From: Limosilactobacillus urinaemulieris
GTDB lineage: Bacteria; Bacillota; Bacilli; Lactobacillales; Lactobacillaceae
Direction of reading: 5' to 3'
Length of the DNA: 34,543 nt
Assembly: GCF_014838745.1 (NCBI RefSeq)
Contig: NZ_JABUXR010000016.1
Location: 1-34,543 of the forward strand
The position numbers and the translations under genes were made by a program. Positions 25,726 through 33,783 of this stretch are shown here, one piece after another. Position 1 is the stretch's first letter, and each line of letters begins with the position of its first letter. Under the pieces are notes generated by a model that was given only the letters and a program-made list of their open reading frames with translations, was not told where the DNA came from and made no database searches.

Positions 25726-27222
25726 TTAATTTACACCATCCATCAAACTGTGAATTTTCTTAACAAAGAACATCAGAATGATACCAAAGAAGATACTTAC
25801 GATTCCGACAATCATGAAGTAAGGTACTTCAGTTGCGGATGAGTAGTACTTAACAATTTGGGCATTCACAGCTTGACCAGCTGAATCAGCCAAGAACCAC
25901 ATACTCATCATTTGAGACTTAAAGGCCTTTGGTGCAAGTTTAGTCGTTACTGACAAACCAATTGGTGAGATTAACATTTCACCAATTTCAACGATAAACC
26001 ATGAACCAACTAACCAGAATGGACTAACACGACCTGCTGTTCCGTACATCATTCCTGGGAAAGCCATTAAGATGTATGATAATCCAGCAAAGACAAGCCC
26101 TGCAGAGAACTTACCAGGAGCACTTGGTTGACCCTTCCAGTGATCCCACAGAGCAACGAATACTGGTGTCAGGATCATAATGAATAATGGGTTCAAAGTC
26201 TGGAAGTTGGCAGCTGCAAAGTGCCAGCTACCAATGTGAAGAACTGTCCGTTGTTCAGCAAATAATGCTAAAACAACTGAACCTGATTCTTCAATTGCCC
26301 AGAAGATTGCTGCTGCAATAAAAAGTGGGATGTAAGCAATAACCCGTGACTTTTCAGGCTTCGTAACCTTCTTGGAATTTAACATCATAATGAAGTAGTA
26401 AATTGGCAGTGCAATTGCGATAAACGTAATGATATTAATGATATTCGTAATGTTAAGCTGACCCATAGCAGCTAATAACCCAAGGACAACTACTAAGACA
26501 GCAACACCAACAAGTGTCCAGATAATAATTGGCCGCAAATCATCTTTTTCAATTGGGTCATTAGGATAAAGACTGTCCTTAGAAAGGTACTTCCGACCAT
26601 CAAGAGTATATTGTAGTAACCCAAAGAACATTCCGATTGCAGCTAGTGAGAAACCAGCATGGAAGTTCATTTCATTACCGAACAAGTGTAAACCAAAGCC
26701 ATTAGCAGCCCACGGAACAGCCCATGGCGCAACAGCTGCACCCAAGTTAATCCCGAAAACAAACATACTAAATCCTGAATCACGCCGTTCGTCATCCGGA
26801 CTGTACAGGCCCCCAACCATTTCAGAAACATTGGGTTTTAATAAACCAGTACCAATAACAATCAACGCAATTGAAACGTACAATGCAGTAACACCAGCTG
26901 GCAATGACAAGGCAATGTGCCCAAACATAATCAGCACACCACCAATGAAGACAGTCTTCCGAGAGCCCCATACACGGTCAGAAAGCCACCCACCAACAAC
27001 ACTTGATAGGTAAACTAACGAACCATAGATCGCCATAATTGAAGCAGCCGTGGCTTGGTCCATGCCCAAACCACCCTTAGTTACGGCATAGTACATGTAG
27101 AATAGCAGGATGGCACGCATCCCGTAGTAACTAAACCGTTCCCACATTTCAGTGAAGAACAGAGTAGATAGCCCTCTTGGTTGCCCAAAGAAGGCTGTAT
27201 CCAAGTTTTTCTCTTTACTCAT
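25726..27222 (-). CDS. dtpT: Di/tripeptide:proton symporter (POT/PTR family)
   Basis: Proton-driven importer of di- and tripeptides, 498 aa, about 14 membrane helices. The POT signature EMWERFSYYGMRAILLFY (ExxERFxYYG) lies at about 25-42 and GGWLSDRVWGSRKTVFIGG (PTR2 motif) around 80; FSMFVFGINLGAAVAPW follows. Length and motifs match lactococcal/lactobacillar DtpT. It is a single-gene transcript with a consensus promoter and a long leader. In a protein-dependent lactic acid bacterium it supplies peptides for cytoplasmic peptidases such as the PepC encoded earlier in the window. Confidence 0.95.
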   Translation of the reverse strand: MSKEKNLDTAFFGQPRGLSTLFFTEMWERFSYYGMRAILLFYMYYAVTKGGLGMDQATAASIMAIYGSLVYLSSVVGGWLSDRVWGSRKTVFIGGVLIMFGHIALSLPAGVTALYVSIALIVIGTGLLKPNVSEMVGGLYSPDDERRDSGFSMFVFGINLGAAVAPWAVPWAANGFGLHLFGNEMNFHAGFSLAAIGMFFGLLQYTLDGRKYLSKDSLYPNDPIEKDDLRPIIIWTLVGVAVLVVVLGLLAAMGQLNITNIINIITFIAIALPIYYFIMMLNSKKVTKPEKSRVIAYIPLFIAAAIFWAIEESGSVVLALFAEQRTVLHIGSWHFAAANFQTLNPLFIMILTPVFVALWDHWKGQPSAPGKFSAGLVFAGLSYILMAFPGMMYGTAGRVSPFWLVGSWFIVEIGEMLISPIGLSVTTKLAPKAFKSQMMSMWFLADSAGQAVNAQIVKYYSSATEVPYFMIVGIVSIFFGIILMFFVKKIHSLMDGVN

Positions 27223-27517
27223 ACAATTCCTCCAAATAATATCTTCAGGAGATAAAATAAGATGTGAAGGTTAATTATTTTTTAAAAACTTTCACATTAA
27301 AAATTCAGAATATAATTATTATAGGCGTCTAATTTGAAAGCGTCAATTCAAAAATAAATTTTTAATGAGAATAAACCGCGATAAATAGCCATTTATAGTA
27401 CAATTATTTAAATTTAAGGATCAGGTTATTAACGGTTTCGCTACCATTTAGTTAATAATTTTAAGTTAGCTGTTATTCAATGACTAACTTTATAAAGTTG
27501 TTCTCATTTTCACTGCA
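27223..27517. promoter_or_regulatory. dtpT leader and upstream region
   Basis: Gene-free stretch of about 300 nt. It holds the dtpT ribosome binding site (GGAGG), an inverted repeat ATGTGAA / TTCACAT (about 27262-27298) in the 5' leader, the dtpT promoter, and further upstream a perfect 8-bp inverted repeat TTATTAAC (27426-27433) / GTTAATAA (27451-27458). No ORF of note. Confidence 0.6.
27318..27346 (-). promoter_or_regulatory. Promoter of dtpT
   Basis: Minus-strand TTGACG (27341-27346), 17-nt spacer, perfect TATAAT (27318-27323). Predicted leader about 90 nt. Confidence 0.85.
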
Positions 27518-27550
27518 TAAAAAAACTGGAAAGAAATAATCTTTCCAGTT
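27518..27550 (-). terminator. Terminator of tRNA-Asn (copy 1)
   Basis: Perfect 10-bp stem AACTGGAAAG / CTTTCCAGTT followed by TTTTTTTA on the minus strand. Confidence 0.9.
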
Positions 27551-27560
27551 TCGCTATCAA

Positions 27561-27633
27561 CTCCGGCAGTCAGACTCGAACTGACGACAACCTGATTAAC
27601 AGTCAGGTGCTCTACCAACTGAGCTATGCCGGA
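27561..27633 (-). tRNA. tRNA-Asn (anticodon GTT), copy 1
   Basis: 73 nt. Acceptor TCCGGCA / TGCCGGA with G discriminator; anticodon loop CTGTTAA gives GTT. Identical to the tRNA-Asn at 34267-34339. This copy stands alone with its own promoter and terminator. Confidence 0.96.
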
Positions 27634-27667
27634 ATAATATGTTATTGTTATCTCAACAACGAAACTT

Positions 27668-27696
27668 ATTATACAGGAAAATACCGTAAGTAGCAA
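27668..27696 (-). promoter_or_regulatory. Promoter of tRNA-Asn copy 1
   Basis: Minus-strand TTGCTA (27691-27696), 17-nt spacer, TATAAT (27668-27673), about 35 nt ahead of the tRNA. Confidence 0.75.
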
Positions 27697-27744
27697 GCAG
27701 AGATTTCAATTTACTAATTAACTTTTCTCATAATGATGAATTAT

Positions 27745-27773
27745 TTGCTGATAAGCGATCCATCAACTATAAT
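27745..27773 (+). promoter_or_regulatory. Promoter of flavodoxin gene
   Basis: TTGCTG (27745-27750), 17-nt spacer, perfect TATAAT (27768-27773), about 40 nt ahead of the ATG. Confidence 0.75.
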
Positions 27774-27812
27774 ACTTATGAAAAGTAAGAGAATTTTGAG
27801 GAGGCTTTTAAT

Positions 27813-28304
27813 ATGGCTAATACACTGGTCCTTTATTTCTCCGCTACGGGAACGACAAAGAAAGTGGCAGAGGAAGTAGCAGAAAAGCTTAATGCTGATA
27901 TTGCCGAAATTCATCCAGTAACTCCATATACTGATGAGGACCTTAATTGGCATGATGAATCAACCCGTGCGACCGTTGAGCAAAAGCAAGAACATGATGG
28001 TCGAGTTCCAATTAAGAATGACTTGCCAGCACTTGATAGTTATGACAATGTGGTAATTGGTCACCCAATCTGGTGGGGAATTCCGCCCCGCTTAATTGTT
28101 GCTACTATCGACACCCTTAATCTTAACGGCAAGCATTTAGCGACCTTTGGAACATCGAGCAGTACTGGCTACGCTCGAGCACAATCTAATATTGAACGAA
28201 CCATTAAGGAAAATAACTATAATGTTGAATTGAATAAGGGGAATGTCCTCAATTCACAATCAGCAATCGATAGCTGGTTAAATTCACTATCCTTAGCTCG
28301 TTAA
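27813..28304 (+). CDS. Flavodoxin
   Basis: Small FMN electron carrier, 163 aa, slightly longer than minimal flavodoxins. The FMN phosphate-binding loop is at the N-terminus, YFSATGTTKKVAEEVAEKL (T/SxTGxT pattern), and the isoalloxazine-contacting segments NVVIGHPIWWGIPPRL and ATFGTSSSTGYARAQ are present, typical of the flavodoxin_4 group. GAGGAGG precedes the ATG. It has its own promoter and terminator, so it is a monocistronic unit between two tRNA genes. The redox partner is unknown. Confidence 0.9.
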   Translation: MANTLVLYFSATGTTKKVAEEVAEKLNADIAEIHPVTPYTDEDLNWHDESTRATVEQKQEHDGRVPIKNDLPALDSYDNVVIGHPIWWGIPPRLIVATIDTLNLNGKHLATFGTSSSTGYARAQSNIERTIKENNYNVELNKGNVLNSQSAIDSWLNSLSLAR

Positions 28305-28317
28305 TAATCATTAAAGG

Positions 28318-28355
28318 ATCCGAGATGCTAGTTCATAGCACTTCGGATTTTTTTA
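28318..28355 (+). terminator. Terminator of flavodoxin gene
   Basis: ATCCGA(GA)TGCTA / TAGCA(CT)TCGGAT stem followed by T7, 13 nt after the stop. Confidence 0.88.
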
Positions 28356-28404
28356 TTTATTAATCAAACTAACTTTCAATTTCCACCAGCTCTTGATTAA
28401 GATC

Positions 28405-28452
28405 AAAAAAGCTTTCAACAGCGTTCATAAAAATCCGCTGTTGAAAGCTTTT
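28405..28452 (-). terminator. Terminator of tRNA-Thr
   Basis: Perfect 17-bp stem (AAAAGCTTTCAACAGCG and its complement) with a 12-nt loop, followed by T6 on the minus strand. Confidence 0.88.
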
Positions 28453-28465
28453 ATAGTGATTCAAA

Positions 28466-28538
28466 TGCTAACTAGAGGAGTCGAACCTCCGACCTTCTCT
28501 TTACGAGGGAGATGCTCTACCAGCTGAGCTAAGTTAGC
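28466..28538 (-). tRNA. tRNA-Thr (anticodon CGT)
   Basis: 73 nt. Acceptor GCTAACT pairs with AGTTAGC, A discriminator; anticodon loop CTCGTAA gives CGT. The closing pair next to the loop is a C-A mismatch. An extended -10 TGATACAAT lies about 20 nt upstream (near 28562). Confidence 0.93.
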
Positions 28539-28718
28539 AAAACCAATCAACGAATACTATTGTATCATGCTAATTAGTTAGTGAAAACACTTAATTTAAA
28601 TTAAAATATATTCTTCTATATCAAAATCTAGCTACTTAGAAGAAATATTTATTCAATTTTCCCATTTCTCTTTTTGACTAAGTAAATTAATTTATCTCTT
28701 CTTTTATAATTTAGCAAA

Positions 28719-28762
28719 GTACCACATAATAGTTAGAAAATAATCTAACTATTATGTGGTAC
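28719..28762. terminator. Perfect 19-bp inverted repeat ending the frl-like operon
   Basis: GTACCACATAATAGTTAGA and its exact complement separated by 6 nt, 10 nt after the stop of the frlB-like gene. The minus-strand tract after it (TTTGCTAAATT) is weakly U-rich, so it may be a terminator or an mRNA-stabilising 3' hairpin. The remaining 28539-28718 is AT-rich and holds nothing else I can name. Confidence 0.65.
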
Positions 28763-28771
28763 CTCTTTACT

Positions 28772-29761
28772 TTAGTAATTTTCTAGTTTCCACATATAGC
28801 GACGCTTTGATAATGGATGTTTTCGAGCTTTTCCCAGATACTCTGCAAACTTTCTCATTACTGAGGTAAGCACCAGTGGATCAAAGTAATCAACAACTGA
28901 AGCGTCCATTTTACTATCGAGCCAATAGTCTTTAGCATCAATAACCGTATACTTAGTGCCAAAACGTTGCAAGAATTCTAGTGCTCGAGAGTCTAGATGA
29001 CGTGTTCTTCCATCTGACATAAATAGTAGGAATGGTGCTTCTTTTACTGCTAATTCAAAAGGCCCATGAAATAGTTCTGCACTATCAAGATTAACTCCTG
29101 TAATCCATTGCATTTCCATAAAGATAAAGTTAGCAGTTGAATACCCTACTCCTCTATTAGAACCTGATGATAATGTAAATACCTTATCTTCGTCCTTATA
29201 TCTTTCTGCAAATTTTTGTGCATCATTATCCACACTAGCAGCTGCATCATTGGCAACTTCATCAACCACTGATAATCCTTGTACCATTTCATTATAATTA
29301 TTGCTTTCACCTAATGCATGCAATAATTCAACCGCAAAGGTTAGAGCTACCTTCTGTTTAGAAGACTTTGTGGCATAACTTTCAAAAAACTTATGCTGTA
29401 AAACATAGTCAGTCTCTTTAGTTAGTGGTGAATCAGGAGCAAAAGTTAATGCTAGAACTGTTGCGACTTTTTCCTTAGCGTTATGTACTGCTTTTAATGT
29501 TTCCTTAGTTGTACCACCTAGGGAAGCTATGACAGCTACTGTATTTTCTCCAAAATAATTAGGAACATCATAATTAAATTCGTTTGCTTCAAGCAAATGA
29601 CTACCAAGTTCCTTTGAGTTTTGTAATGCATAATAATATGCGCCAAATAATTCTGAATAAGATGCTCCACATCCCATAAACACTAAAGACTTAACATCTT
29701 TAGTATCAACAATTTTTTTTACTAATTCTTGTACTTCTTGACGAGTTGTTTCTTTTTCCAT
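28772..29761 (-). CDS. SIS-domain fructosamine deglycase, FrlB-like
   Basis: Sugar-isomerase-domain protein of 329 aa, the same size as Bacillus subtilis FrlB, which splits 6-phosphofructosyl-amino acids into glucose 6-phosphate and the free amino acid. Two SIS domains: the first with SLVFMGCGASYSELFGAYYYAL and VIASLGGTTKET (about 25-140), the second with VFTLSSGSNRGVGYSTANFIFMEMQWI and SAELFHGPFE (about 190-310). The ELxHGP motif is shared with the isomerase half of GlmS and with related deglycases such as AgaS, so glucosamine-type substrates are possible. It is the last gene, 2 nt after the PfkB kinase, in an operon with an amino-acid ABC importer; the combination argues for Amadori products. 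Confidence 0.82.
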   Translation of the reverse strand: MEKETTRQEVQELVKKIVDTKDVKSLVFMGCGASYSELFGAYYYALQNSKELGSHLLEANEFNYDVPNYFGENTVAVIASLGGTTKETLKAVHNAKEKVATVLALTFAPDSPLTKETDYVLQHKFFESYATKSSKQKVALTFAVELLHALGESNNYNEMVQGLSVVDEVANDAAASVDNDAQKFAERYKDEDKVFTLSSGSNRGVGYSTANFIFMEMQWITGVNLDSAELFHGPFELAVKEAPFLLFMSDGRTRHLDSRALEFLQRFGTKYTVIDAKDYWLDSKMDASVVDYFDPLVLTSVMRKFAEYLGKARKHPLSKRRYMWKLENY

Positions 29762-29763
29762 AA

Positions 29764-30624
29764 TTACCTCTCCTTACATAATTCTTTTAGTTGCAAATCA
29801 GGGATCTTAAAACTTACTCCTAGTGATCCATCTATTTGTAATTGCTTAGCACTAAATAAACTAGCTGATTTCAAAATATTAGGAATAGAGCTTATATCCC
29901 AATTTTCTCTTAGCAAGCCTGTACTAAAGTAAGTAATAAAAGAATCTCCAGCACCCATGGTATCTTTGATATGATTAGTCAGTTGAGCCGATTGGTAATA
30001 GCAACGGTTTCCTGTAAAAACCATTGCCCCTTGTTTTCCCATAGTAAATAGTAGAATAGTATGGTAATTTCCCATGCTTTGAAGCTGTCTTGCTCGTTCA
30101 ACTACCTTATCTTTACTTATATTCCCCACTGAGAAACAAGCAAGATCTACATTATTAATAGTTAAAGTTATTTCATCCTCATTAGAGAAATCGGAATAGT
30201 CATAGACAATTTTAGGTTTATTAATATAATTAATTATTTCTTTTCCTTTACCATTAACACTTAAATGAATTAAATCCATTGCATTAATATAGTCCTTGTC
30301 ATCTGAAATCTTAATTCCTTGATTCAGAACGCCGCCTCTATTACTAGCTAGAAATTTTCTATCGCCATTAACAACTTTAACCAGCGAATATCCAGATTCA
30401 CCTTTCAAATTTTTACAATGATCAATGTTGACATTAAATTTTTTTAATGTATTTTTCATTAATTCAGCCAAATTATCATTACCAAAATTACCAAGATACC
30501 CACTAGTAATTCCTGGCATTCGAGTAGCCATAATACTGAAATTAACCGCATTGCCACCAGGAAATATTCTCTTGCTATCGAGATAAATGTCCATTACATT
30601 ATCGCCAATGGCTAAGACCTTCAT
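29764..30624 (-). CDS. PfkB-family kinase, FrlD-like fructosamine 6-kinase
   Basis: Ribokinase/PfkB sugar kinase of 286 aa, similar in size to B. subtilis and E. coli FrlD, which phosphorylate fructosyl-amino acids at O6. The N-terminal VLAIGDNVMDIYLDSKRIFPGGNAVNFS and C-terminal catalytic DTMGAGDSFITYF (base Asp in GAGDSF) are intact. The ATG at 30624 is preferred with AAAGGA upstream; a longer frame would start inside the regulator gene. It lies 4 nt after the frlR-like stop and 2 nt before the frlB-like start, so it is tightly coupled. Substrate specificity is inferred from the FrlB-like neighbour. Confidence 0.82.
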   Translation of the reverse strand: MKVLAIGDNVMDIYLDSKRIFPGGNAVNFSIMATRMPGITSGYLGNFGNDNLAELMKNTLKKFNVNIDHCKNLKGESGYSLVKVVNGDRKFLASNRGGVLNQGIKISDDKDYINAMDLIHLSVNGKGKEIINYINKPKIVYDYSDFSNEDEITLTINNVDLACFSVGNISKDKVVERARQLQSMGNYHTILLFTMGKQGAMVFTGNRCYYQSAQLTNHIKDTMGAGDSFITYFSTGLLRENWDISSIPNILKSASLFSAKQLQIDGSLGVSFKIPDLQLKELCKER

Positions 30625-30628
30625 AGAA

Positions 30629-31360
30629 TCATTCCTTTCTTTGATTTCCAGATGTAATGGCAAAGTTGGTAGTAGATGCGTCGTAATAGTTGAAAGTCAC
30701 ATAAATAACTTCTTTATCCATTACTTGACGACGTAATTTGAATAGAGGATCTCCTGGAACCTTATTCATATATTGAGCTAACTCACTAGTAGCTGGCACA
30801 TAGCTCAATAATTGGTTACTACCCAGTTCCTTATATCCATATTGAGTAGACAATAGGCTAGTCATTGAAATATCTGGGGTGATTTTTTCTCTTAATTTTG
30901 GAAATTTATTTGAAGAGTAGTAAGCACTTTCTAAGCCACTTACTGCCTTATTAAACTTAACTAGTCGCTTCAAATTTATAACTGGTTCTCCAGGGAAAAT
31001 ATTTAGTAATTCTGCTATTTTATCTGTACTTGCTATTTCTTGTAGCTTAACTATTTGTACAGAAGGATGCTTACCACTGTTTTTCATAAAATTTGAATAG
31101 CTTCCTAGATGTAATAAATTACGTTCAACTATGTTTGCTTGAACAAAAGTTCCTTTTCCCTGTTTTTTAACCAGATAACCTTGATCAACCAAATCACTAA
31201 CAGCCCGTCTAATAGTGATTCGACTAGCTCCAAACTCTCTGCCAAGTTCTGATTCAGAAGCAATTAAAGTACCTTGTTTATATTTACCATCATTGATTAA
31301 GCGTTTTAATTCAATCTCAATTTGCTCATATAATGGTGTCTTAATATTTTTTTCTAACAT
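30629..31360 (-). CDS. GntR-family (UTRA) regulator, FrlR-like
   Basis: 243-aa regulator with an N-terminal winged helix (ASESELGREFGASRITIRRAVSDLVDQGYLVKKQGKGTFV) and a UTRA ligand domain. In B. subtilis a GntR/UTRA protein, FrlR, represses the frl genes. Here the gene sits inside the operon between the ATPase and the kinase genes, so it probably autoregulates the whole unit. The ligand is likely the phosphorylated intermediate; that is inference. The 16-bp palindrome at 33622-33637 is a candidate operator. The ATG at 31360 is chosen over a GTG at 31372. Confidence 0.85.
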   Translation of the reverse strand: MLEKNIKTPLYEQIEIELKRLINDGKYKQGTLIASESELGREFGASRITIRRAVSDLVDQGYLVKKQGKGTFVQANIVERNLLHLGSYSNFMKNSGKHPSVQIVKLQEIASTDKIAELLNIFPGEPVINLKRLVKFNKAVSGLESAYYSSNKFPKLREKITPDISMTSLLSTQYGYKELGSNQLLSYVPATSELAQYMNKVPGDPLFKLRRQVMDKEVIYVTFNYYDASTTNFAITSGNQRKE

Positions 31361-31380
31361 AATTAGATACACTCTCTATT

Positions 31381-32115
31381 CTAGGTATATAGAATTTTAG
31401 AAATAAAGTTCTTTGTTCTTTCGTGCTTTGCATGATGAAAAATCTCATCTGGTGTGCCTTGTTCCAAAATGTGACCTCTATCTACAAAAACTACGCGACT
31501 GCCAACTTCCTGTGCAAATCCCATTTCGTGTGTAACAACAACCATGGTCATGCCACTCTTAGCTAGCTTTTTCATTGATTTCAGAACTTCTTCTACCATT
31601 TCAGGATCTAAAGCAGATGTCGGTTCATCAAAAAGCATTACCTTAGGGTTCATTGCTAAAGATCGAATAATTGCAATTCTTTGCTGTTGTCCACCACTAA
31701 GTTGATCAGGATAGGCATCAGCCTTATTTTCCAGATCCATTTTCTTTAGTAATTCCGTCGATTGTCGATCAGCCTGAGATTTTGATAAATGCTTTACCAC
31801 TCTTGGAGCATACGAAATATTTTGTCTAACAGTAAAATGAGGAAATAAGTCAAAATGTTGAAAGACCATTCCAATATTTTCGTGGACCCTTTGTTGAGCT
31901 TTTTTAGAAATACTCCCTGAAATAATTTTATCCTGGAAAAGTACTTTACCGCTAGTTGGCTGTTCCAAGAGATTCATATGTCTAATCAACGTACTTTTCC
32001 CTGATCCAGAAGGACCAATGATCACTACAACCTCTCCATTATGGACTTTAAGATTAATGTCATGTAAGACAGTGTTATTTCCAAACTTTTTTGTGACGTG
32101 ACGTAATTCAAGCAT
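31381..32115 (-). CDS. Amino-acid-type ABC transporter ATPase (frl-like operon)
   Basis: ATPase of the polar amino-acid uptake family, 244 aa. Walker A is [12 protein letters not shown], signature [15 protein letters not shown], Walker [16 protein letters not shown]-switch VTHEMGFA; all intact. The start ATG lies 5-8 nt inside the permease gene with GGAGG 10 nt upstream. It belongs with the adjacent permease and lipoprotein binding protein. FrlP, the ATPase for B. subtilis fructosamine uptake, belongs to a sugar-type (CUT1) system, so this importer is of a different class. Confidence 0.88.
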   Translation of the reverse strand: MLELRHVTKKFGNNTVLHDINLKVHNGEVVVIIGPSGSGKSTLIRHMNLLEQPTSGKVLFQDKIISGSISKKAQQRVHENIGMVFQHFDLFPHFTVRQNISYAPRVVKHLSKSQADRQSTELLKKMDLENKADAYPDQLSGGQQQRIAIIRSLAMNPKVMLFDEPTSALDPEMVEEVLKSMKKLAKSGMTMVVVTHEMGFAQEVGSRVVFVDRGHILEQGTPDEIFHHAKHERTKNFISKILYT

Positions 32116-32767
32116 CGTGACGCATCCTCCTTTCAAACAAAGCAAGAATCTGATTCAGAATCAGACAAATTACCAGGTAAAGAGCAGAAGCAATAATCAT
32201 GGGTTCCAATCCTAAGGCTGTTGAACCACGAACTGTTTGAGCAGCAAACATAATATCAGTGATACCTAATACTGATACCAATGATGAATCTTTAACGTTA
32301 CCGATAAGTTGATTTCCTAGTGCTGGAAGAATATTTTTGAATGCTTGTGGTAAGATGATATTCAATAAAATACGATATGATGGAATACCAAGGCTTTCTG
32401 CTGCCTCTGTTTGCCCTACCGGTAAAGATTGGATACCAGATCGAATAATTTCCGCAATATAAGCACCAGAATACAAGGTTAGCGCCACTATACCTGTTAC
32501 AAAGTCATTTACGGAGAATCCCAGTAATTGTGGAAGGCCAATATAAACGATATATATTTGAACCAATAAAGGAGTATTACGAATGAAGCCAATGTAGGTT
32601 TTTGCGATTAAGCTTAGTAAGTTTGCCTTTGACATTTTCATCACAGCCAAGGCAATACCTAATAGTAGACCCAAGACAATTGAGATAACCGCAAGTTCAA
32701 TTGTCGTTACAAGGCCATGCATAAATAATGGCCAATATTCTGTAATAAATGAGTAATTTGAAAACAT
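32108..32767 (-). CDS. Amino-acid-type ABC transporter permease (frl-like operon)
   Basis: HisM/GlnP-type permease of 219 aa with about five membrane helices. Family features include [21 protein letters not shown] and the EAA loop [34 protein letters not shown] single permease gene implies a homodimer. It begins 23 nt after the binding-protein stop and overlaps the ATPase start. Confidence 0.88.
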   Translation of the reverse strand: MFSNYSFITEYWPLFMHGLVTTIELAVISIVLGLLLGIALAVMKMSKANLLSLIAKTYIGFIRNTPLLVQIYIVYIGLPQLLGFSVNDFVTGIVALTLYSGAYIAEIIRSGIQSLPVGQTEAAESLGIPSYRILLNIILPQAFKNILPALGNQLIGNVKDSSLVSVLGITDIMFAAQTVRGSTALGLEPMIIASALYLVICLILNQILALFERRMRHDA

Positions 32768-32790
32768 AAAATCACTCCTTCTAATCCTTG

Positions 32791-33597
32791 TTAGTTGGTT
32801 CCTTTCTGTGCATATTGATCAACCCACTTGCTATATTGTGCCTTGTTTTGGTGAATTACTTCATTTAAGCGATTTACAAGGTCATCCGAAGTCCCCTTAG
32901 GAAGAGCAATAGCAGCACCTTTTGATCCATCGTTGTGTCGCCATGAAGTCATAGCTAATTCTGGATTCTTCTTCAGCAGGATAGTTGCAGTCGGTTTGTC
33001 AATGCAGAGGGCATCAGCTTTTCCATTATTTACTGCTAAAGCTAAATCGGTAACCTTTGATAGATCCTTAGTGGTAGCTTCAGGGAATACCTTATGAATC
33101 ATTGGTTGTTGAGATGAATTATTAACTACAGCAATGGTAGCATGCTTGAAATTATTGGCATTTTTGTATTGAGCTAGTTTAGCTTTTGGAACAACCAAGA
33201 CATTGGTACTCTTGTAATACGTGTCAGTAAACTTAGCCGCTTTTTGTCTTTCTGGCGTTGGAGCCATTGATGTAACTAACATATCAACTTTCTTAGCTTG
33301 TAAAGCAGGCAAAAGTCCGTCTAAATCCATTGTCTTTAATTCATATTTAACACCTAAGTTCTTGGCAATTTTCTTTACTAGTAGAACATCAGCGCCCTGC
33401 ATTTGCGTTTTGCCATTTTTTTGAACCTGTGATTCGTATGGTGGATTAGCAGAGACCATTCCCACTCTAAGAGTACCCCGCTCTTTAATTTGTTGAAGTG
33501 ATGATTTATTTGACTTTCCACATCCAGTTAAAAGAAGCAAAAGTGTTCCTAGAAGAGTTAATACATAAAATAGACGGTGTGCTTTAAGCTTTTTCAT
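32791..33597 (-). CDS. Lipoprotein substrate-binding protein (frl-like operon)
   Basis: SBP_bac_3 family binding protein, 268 aa, with a lipoprotein signal: hydrophobic core and lipobox LLTGC, so it is anchored to the outer face of the membrane, unlike the secreted cystine-binding protein in this window. The body has RGTLRVGMVSANPPYES, GADVLLVKKIAKNLG and SMAPTPERQKAAKFTDTYY, typical of polar amino-acid binders. GGAGG lies 8 nt before the ATG at 33597. It is the first gene of the operon behind a T-box. Its partners suggest a glycated amino acid, possibly fructosyl-lysine; the binding pocket cannot be read from sequence alone. Confidence 0.87.
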   Translation of the reverse strand: MKKLKAHRLFYVLTLLGTLLLLLTGCGKSNKSSLQQIKERGTLRVGMVSANPPYESQVQKNGKTQMQGADVLLVKKIAKNLGVKYELKTMDLDGLLPALQAKKVDMLVTSMAPTPERQKAAKFTDTYYKSTNVLVVPKAKLAQYKNANNFKHATIAVVNNSSQQPMIHKVFPEATTKDLSKVTDLALAVNNGKADALCIDKPTATILLKKNPELAMTSWRHNDGSKGAAIALPKGTSDDLVNRLNEVIHQNKAQYSKWVDQYAQKGTN

Positions 33598-33621
33598 AGG
33601 TAAGTCCTCCAATTTTTATTA

Positions 33622-33637
33622 AATAAGACGTTATATA
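33622..33637. promoter_or_regulatory. Perfect 16-bp palindrome, candidate operator
   Basis: GACGTTATATAACGTC is a perfect palindrome 25-40 nt upstream of the first ABC gene's ATG. Symmetry, AT-rich centre and position suit the dimeric GntR/UTRA regulator encoded in the same operon. Confidence 0.55.
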
Positions 33638-33696
33638 ACGTCATAAATTAAACAACGAATTAAATATTAATCAAAAAAGGACACACCTTTCTATGA

Positions 33697-33756
33697 TTAA
33701 TAGAGTTTCTTAGTATACTTTCTTTCTTTAATATTAATAATGTCGCTATCTGACAT
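33697..33756 (-). CDS. Possible small ORF, 19 aa
   Basis: ATG at 33756 with AAAGGTGG about 9 nt upstream, stop TAA at 33697. The predicted peptide MSDSDIINIKERKYTKKLY has four Lys. It lies just downstream of the T-box terminator, so it would be translated only when antitermination occurs. It may be a leader peptide, a small membrane-free protein, or a chance ORF; there is no homolog I recognise. Confidence 0.4.
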   Translation of the reverse strand: MSDSDIINIKERKYTKKLY

Positions 33757-33783
33757 TTACACCACCACCTTTAAATTTTAAAT

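Noticed and set aside
27813-28304. Flavodoxin as part of the frl-like operon
   Set aside because: It is on the opposite strand with its own promoter and terminator and is separated by a tRNA gene.
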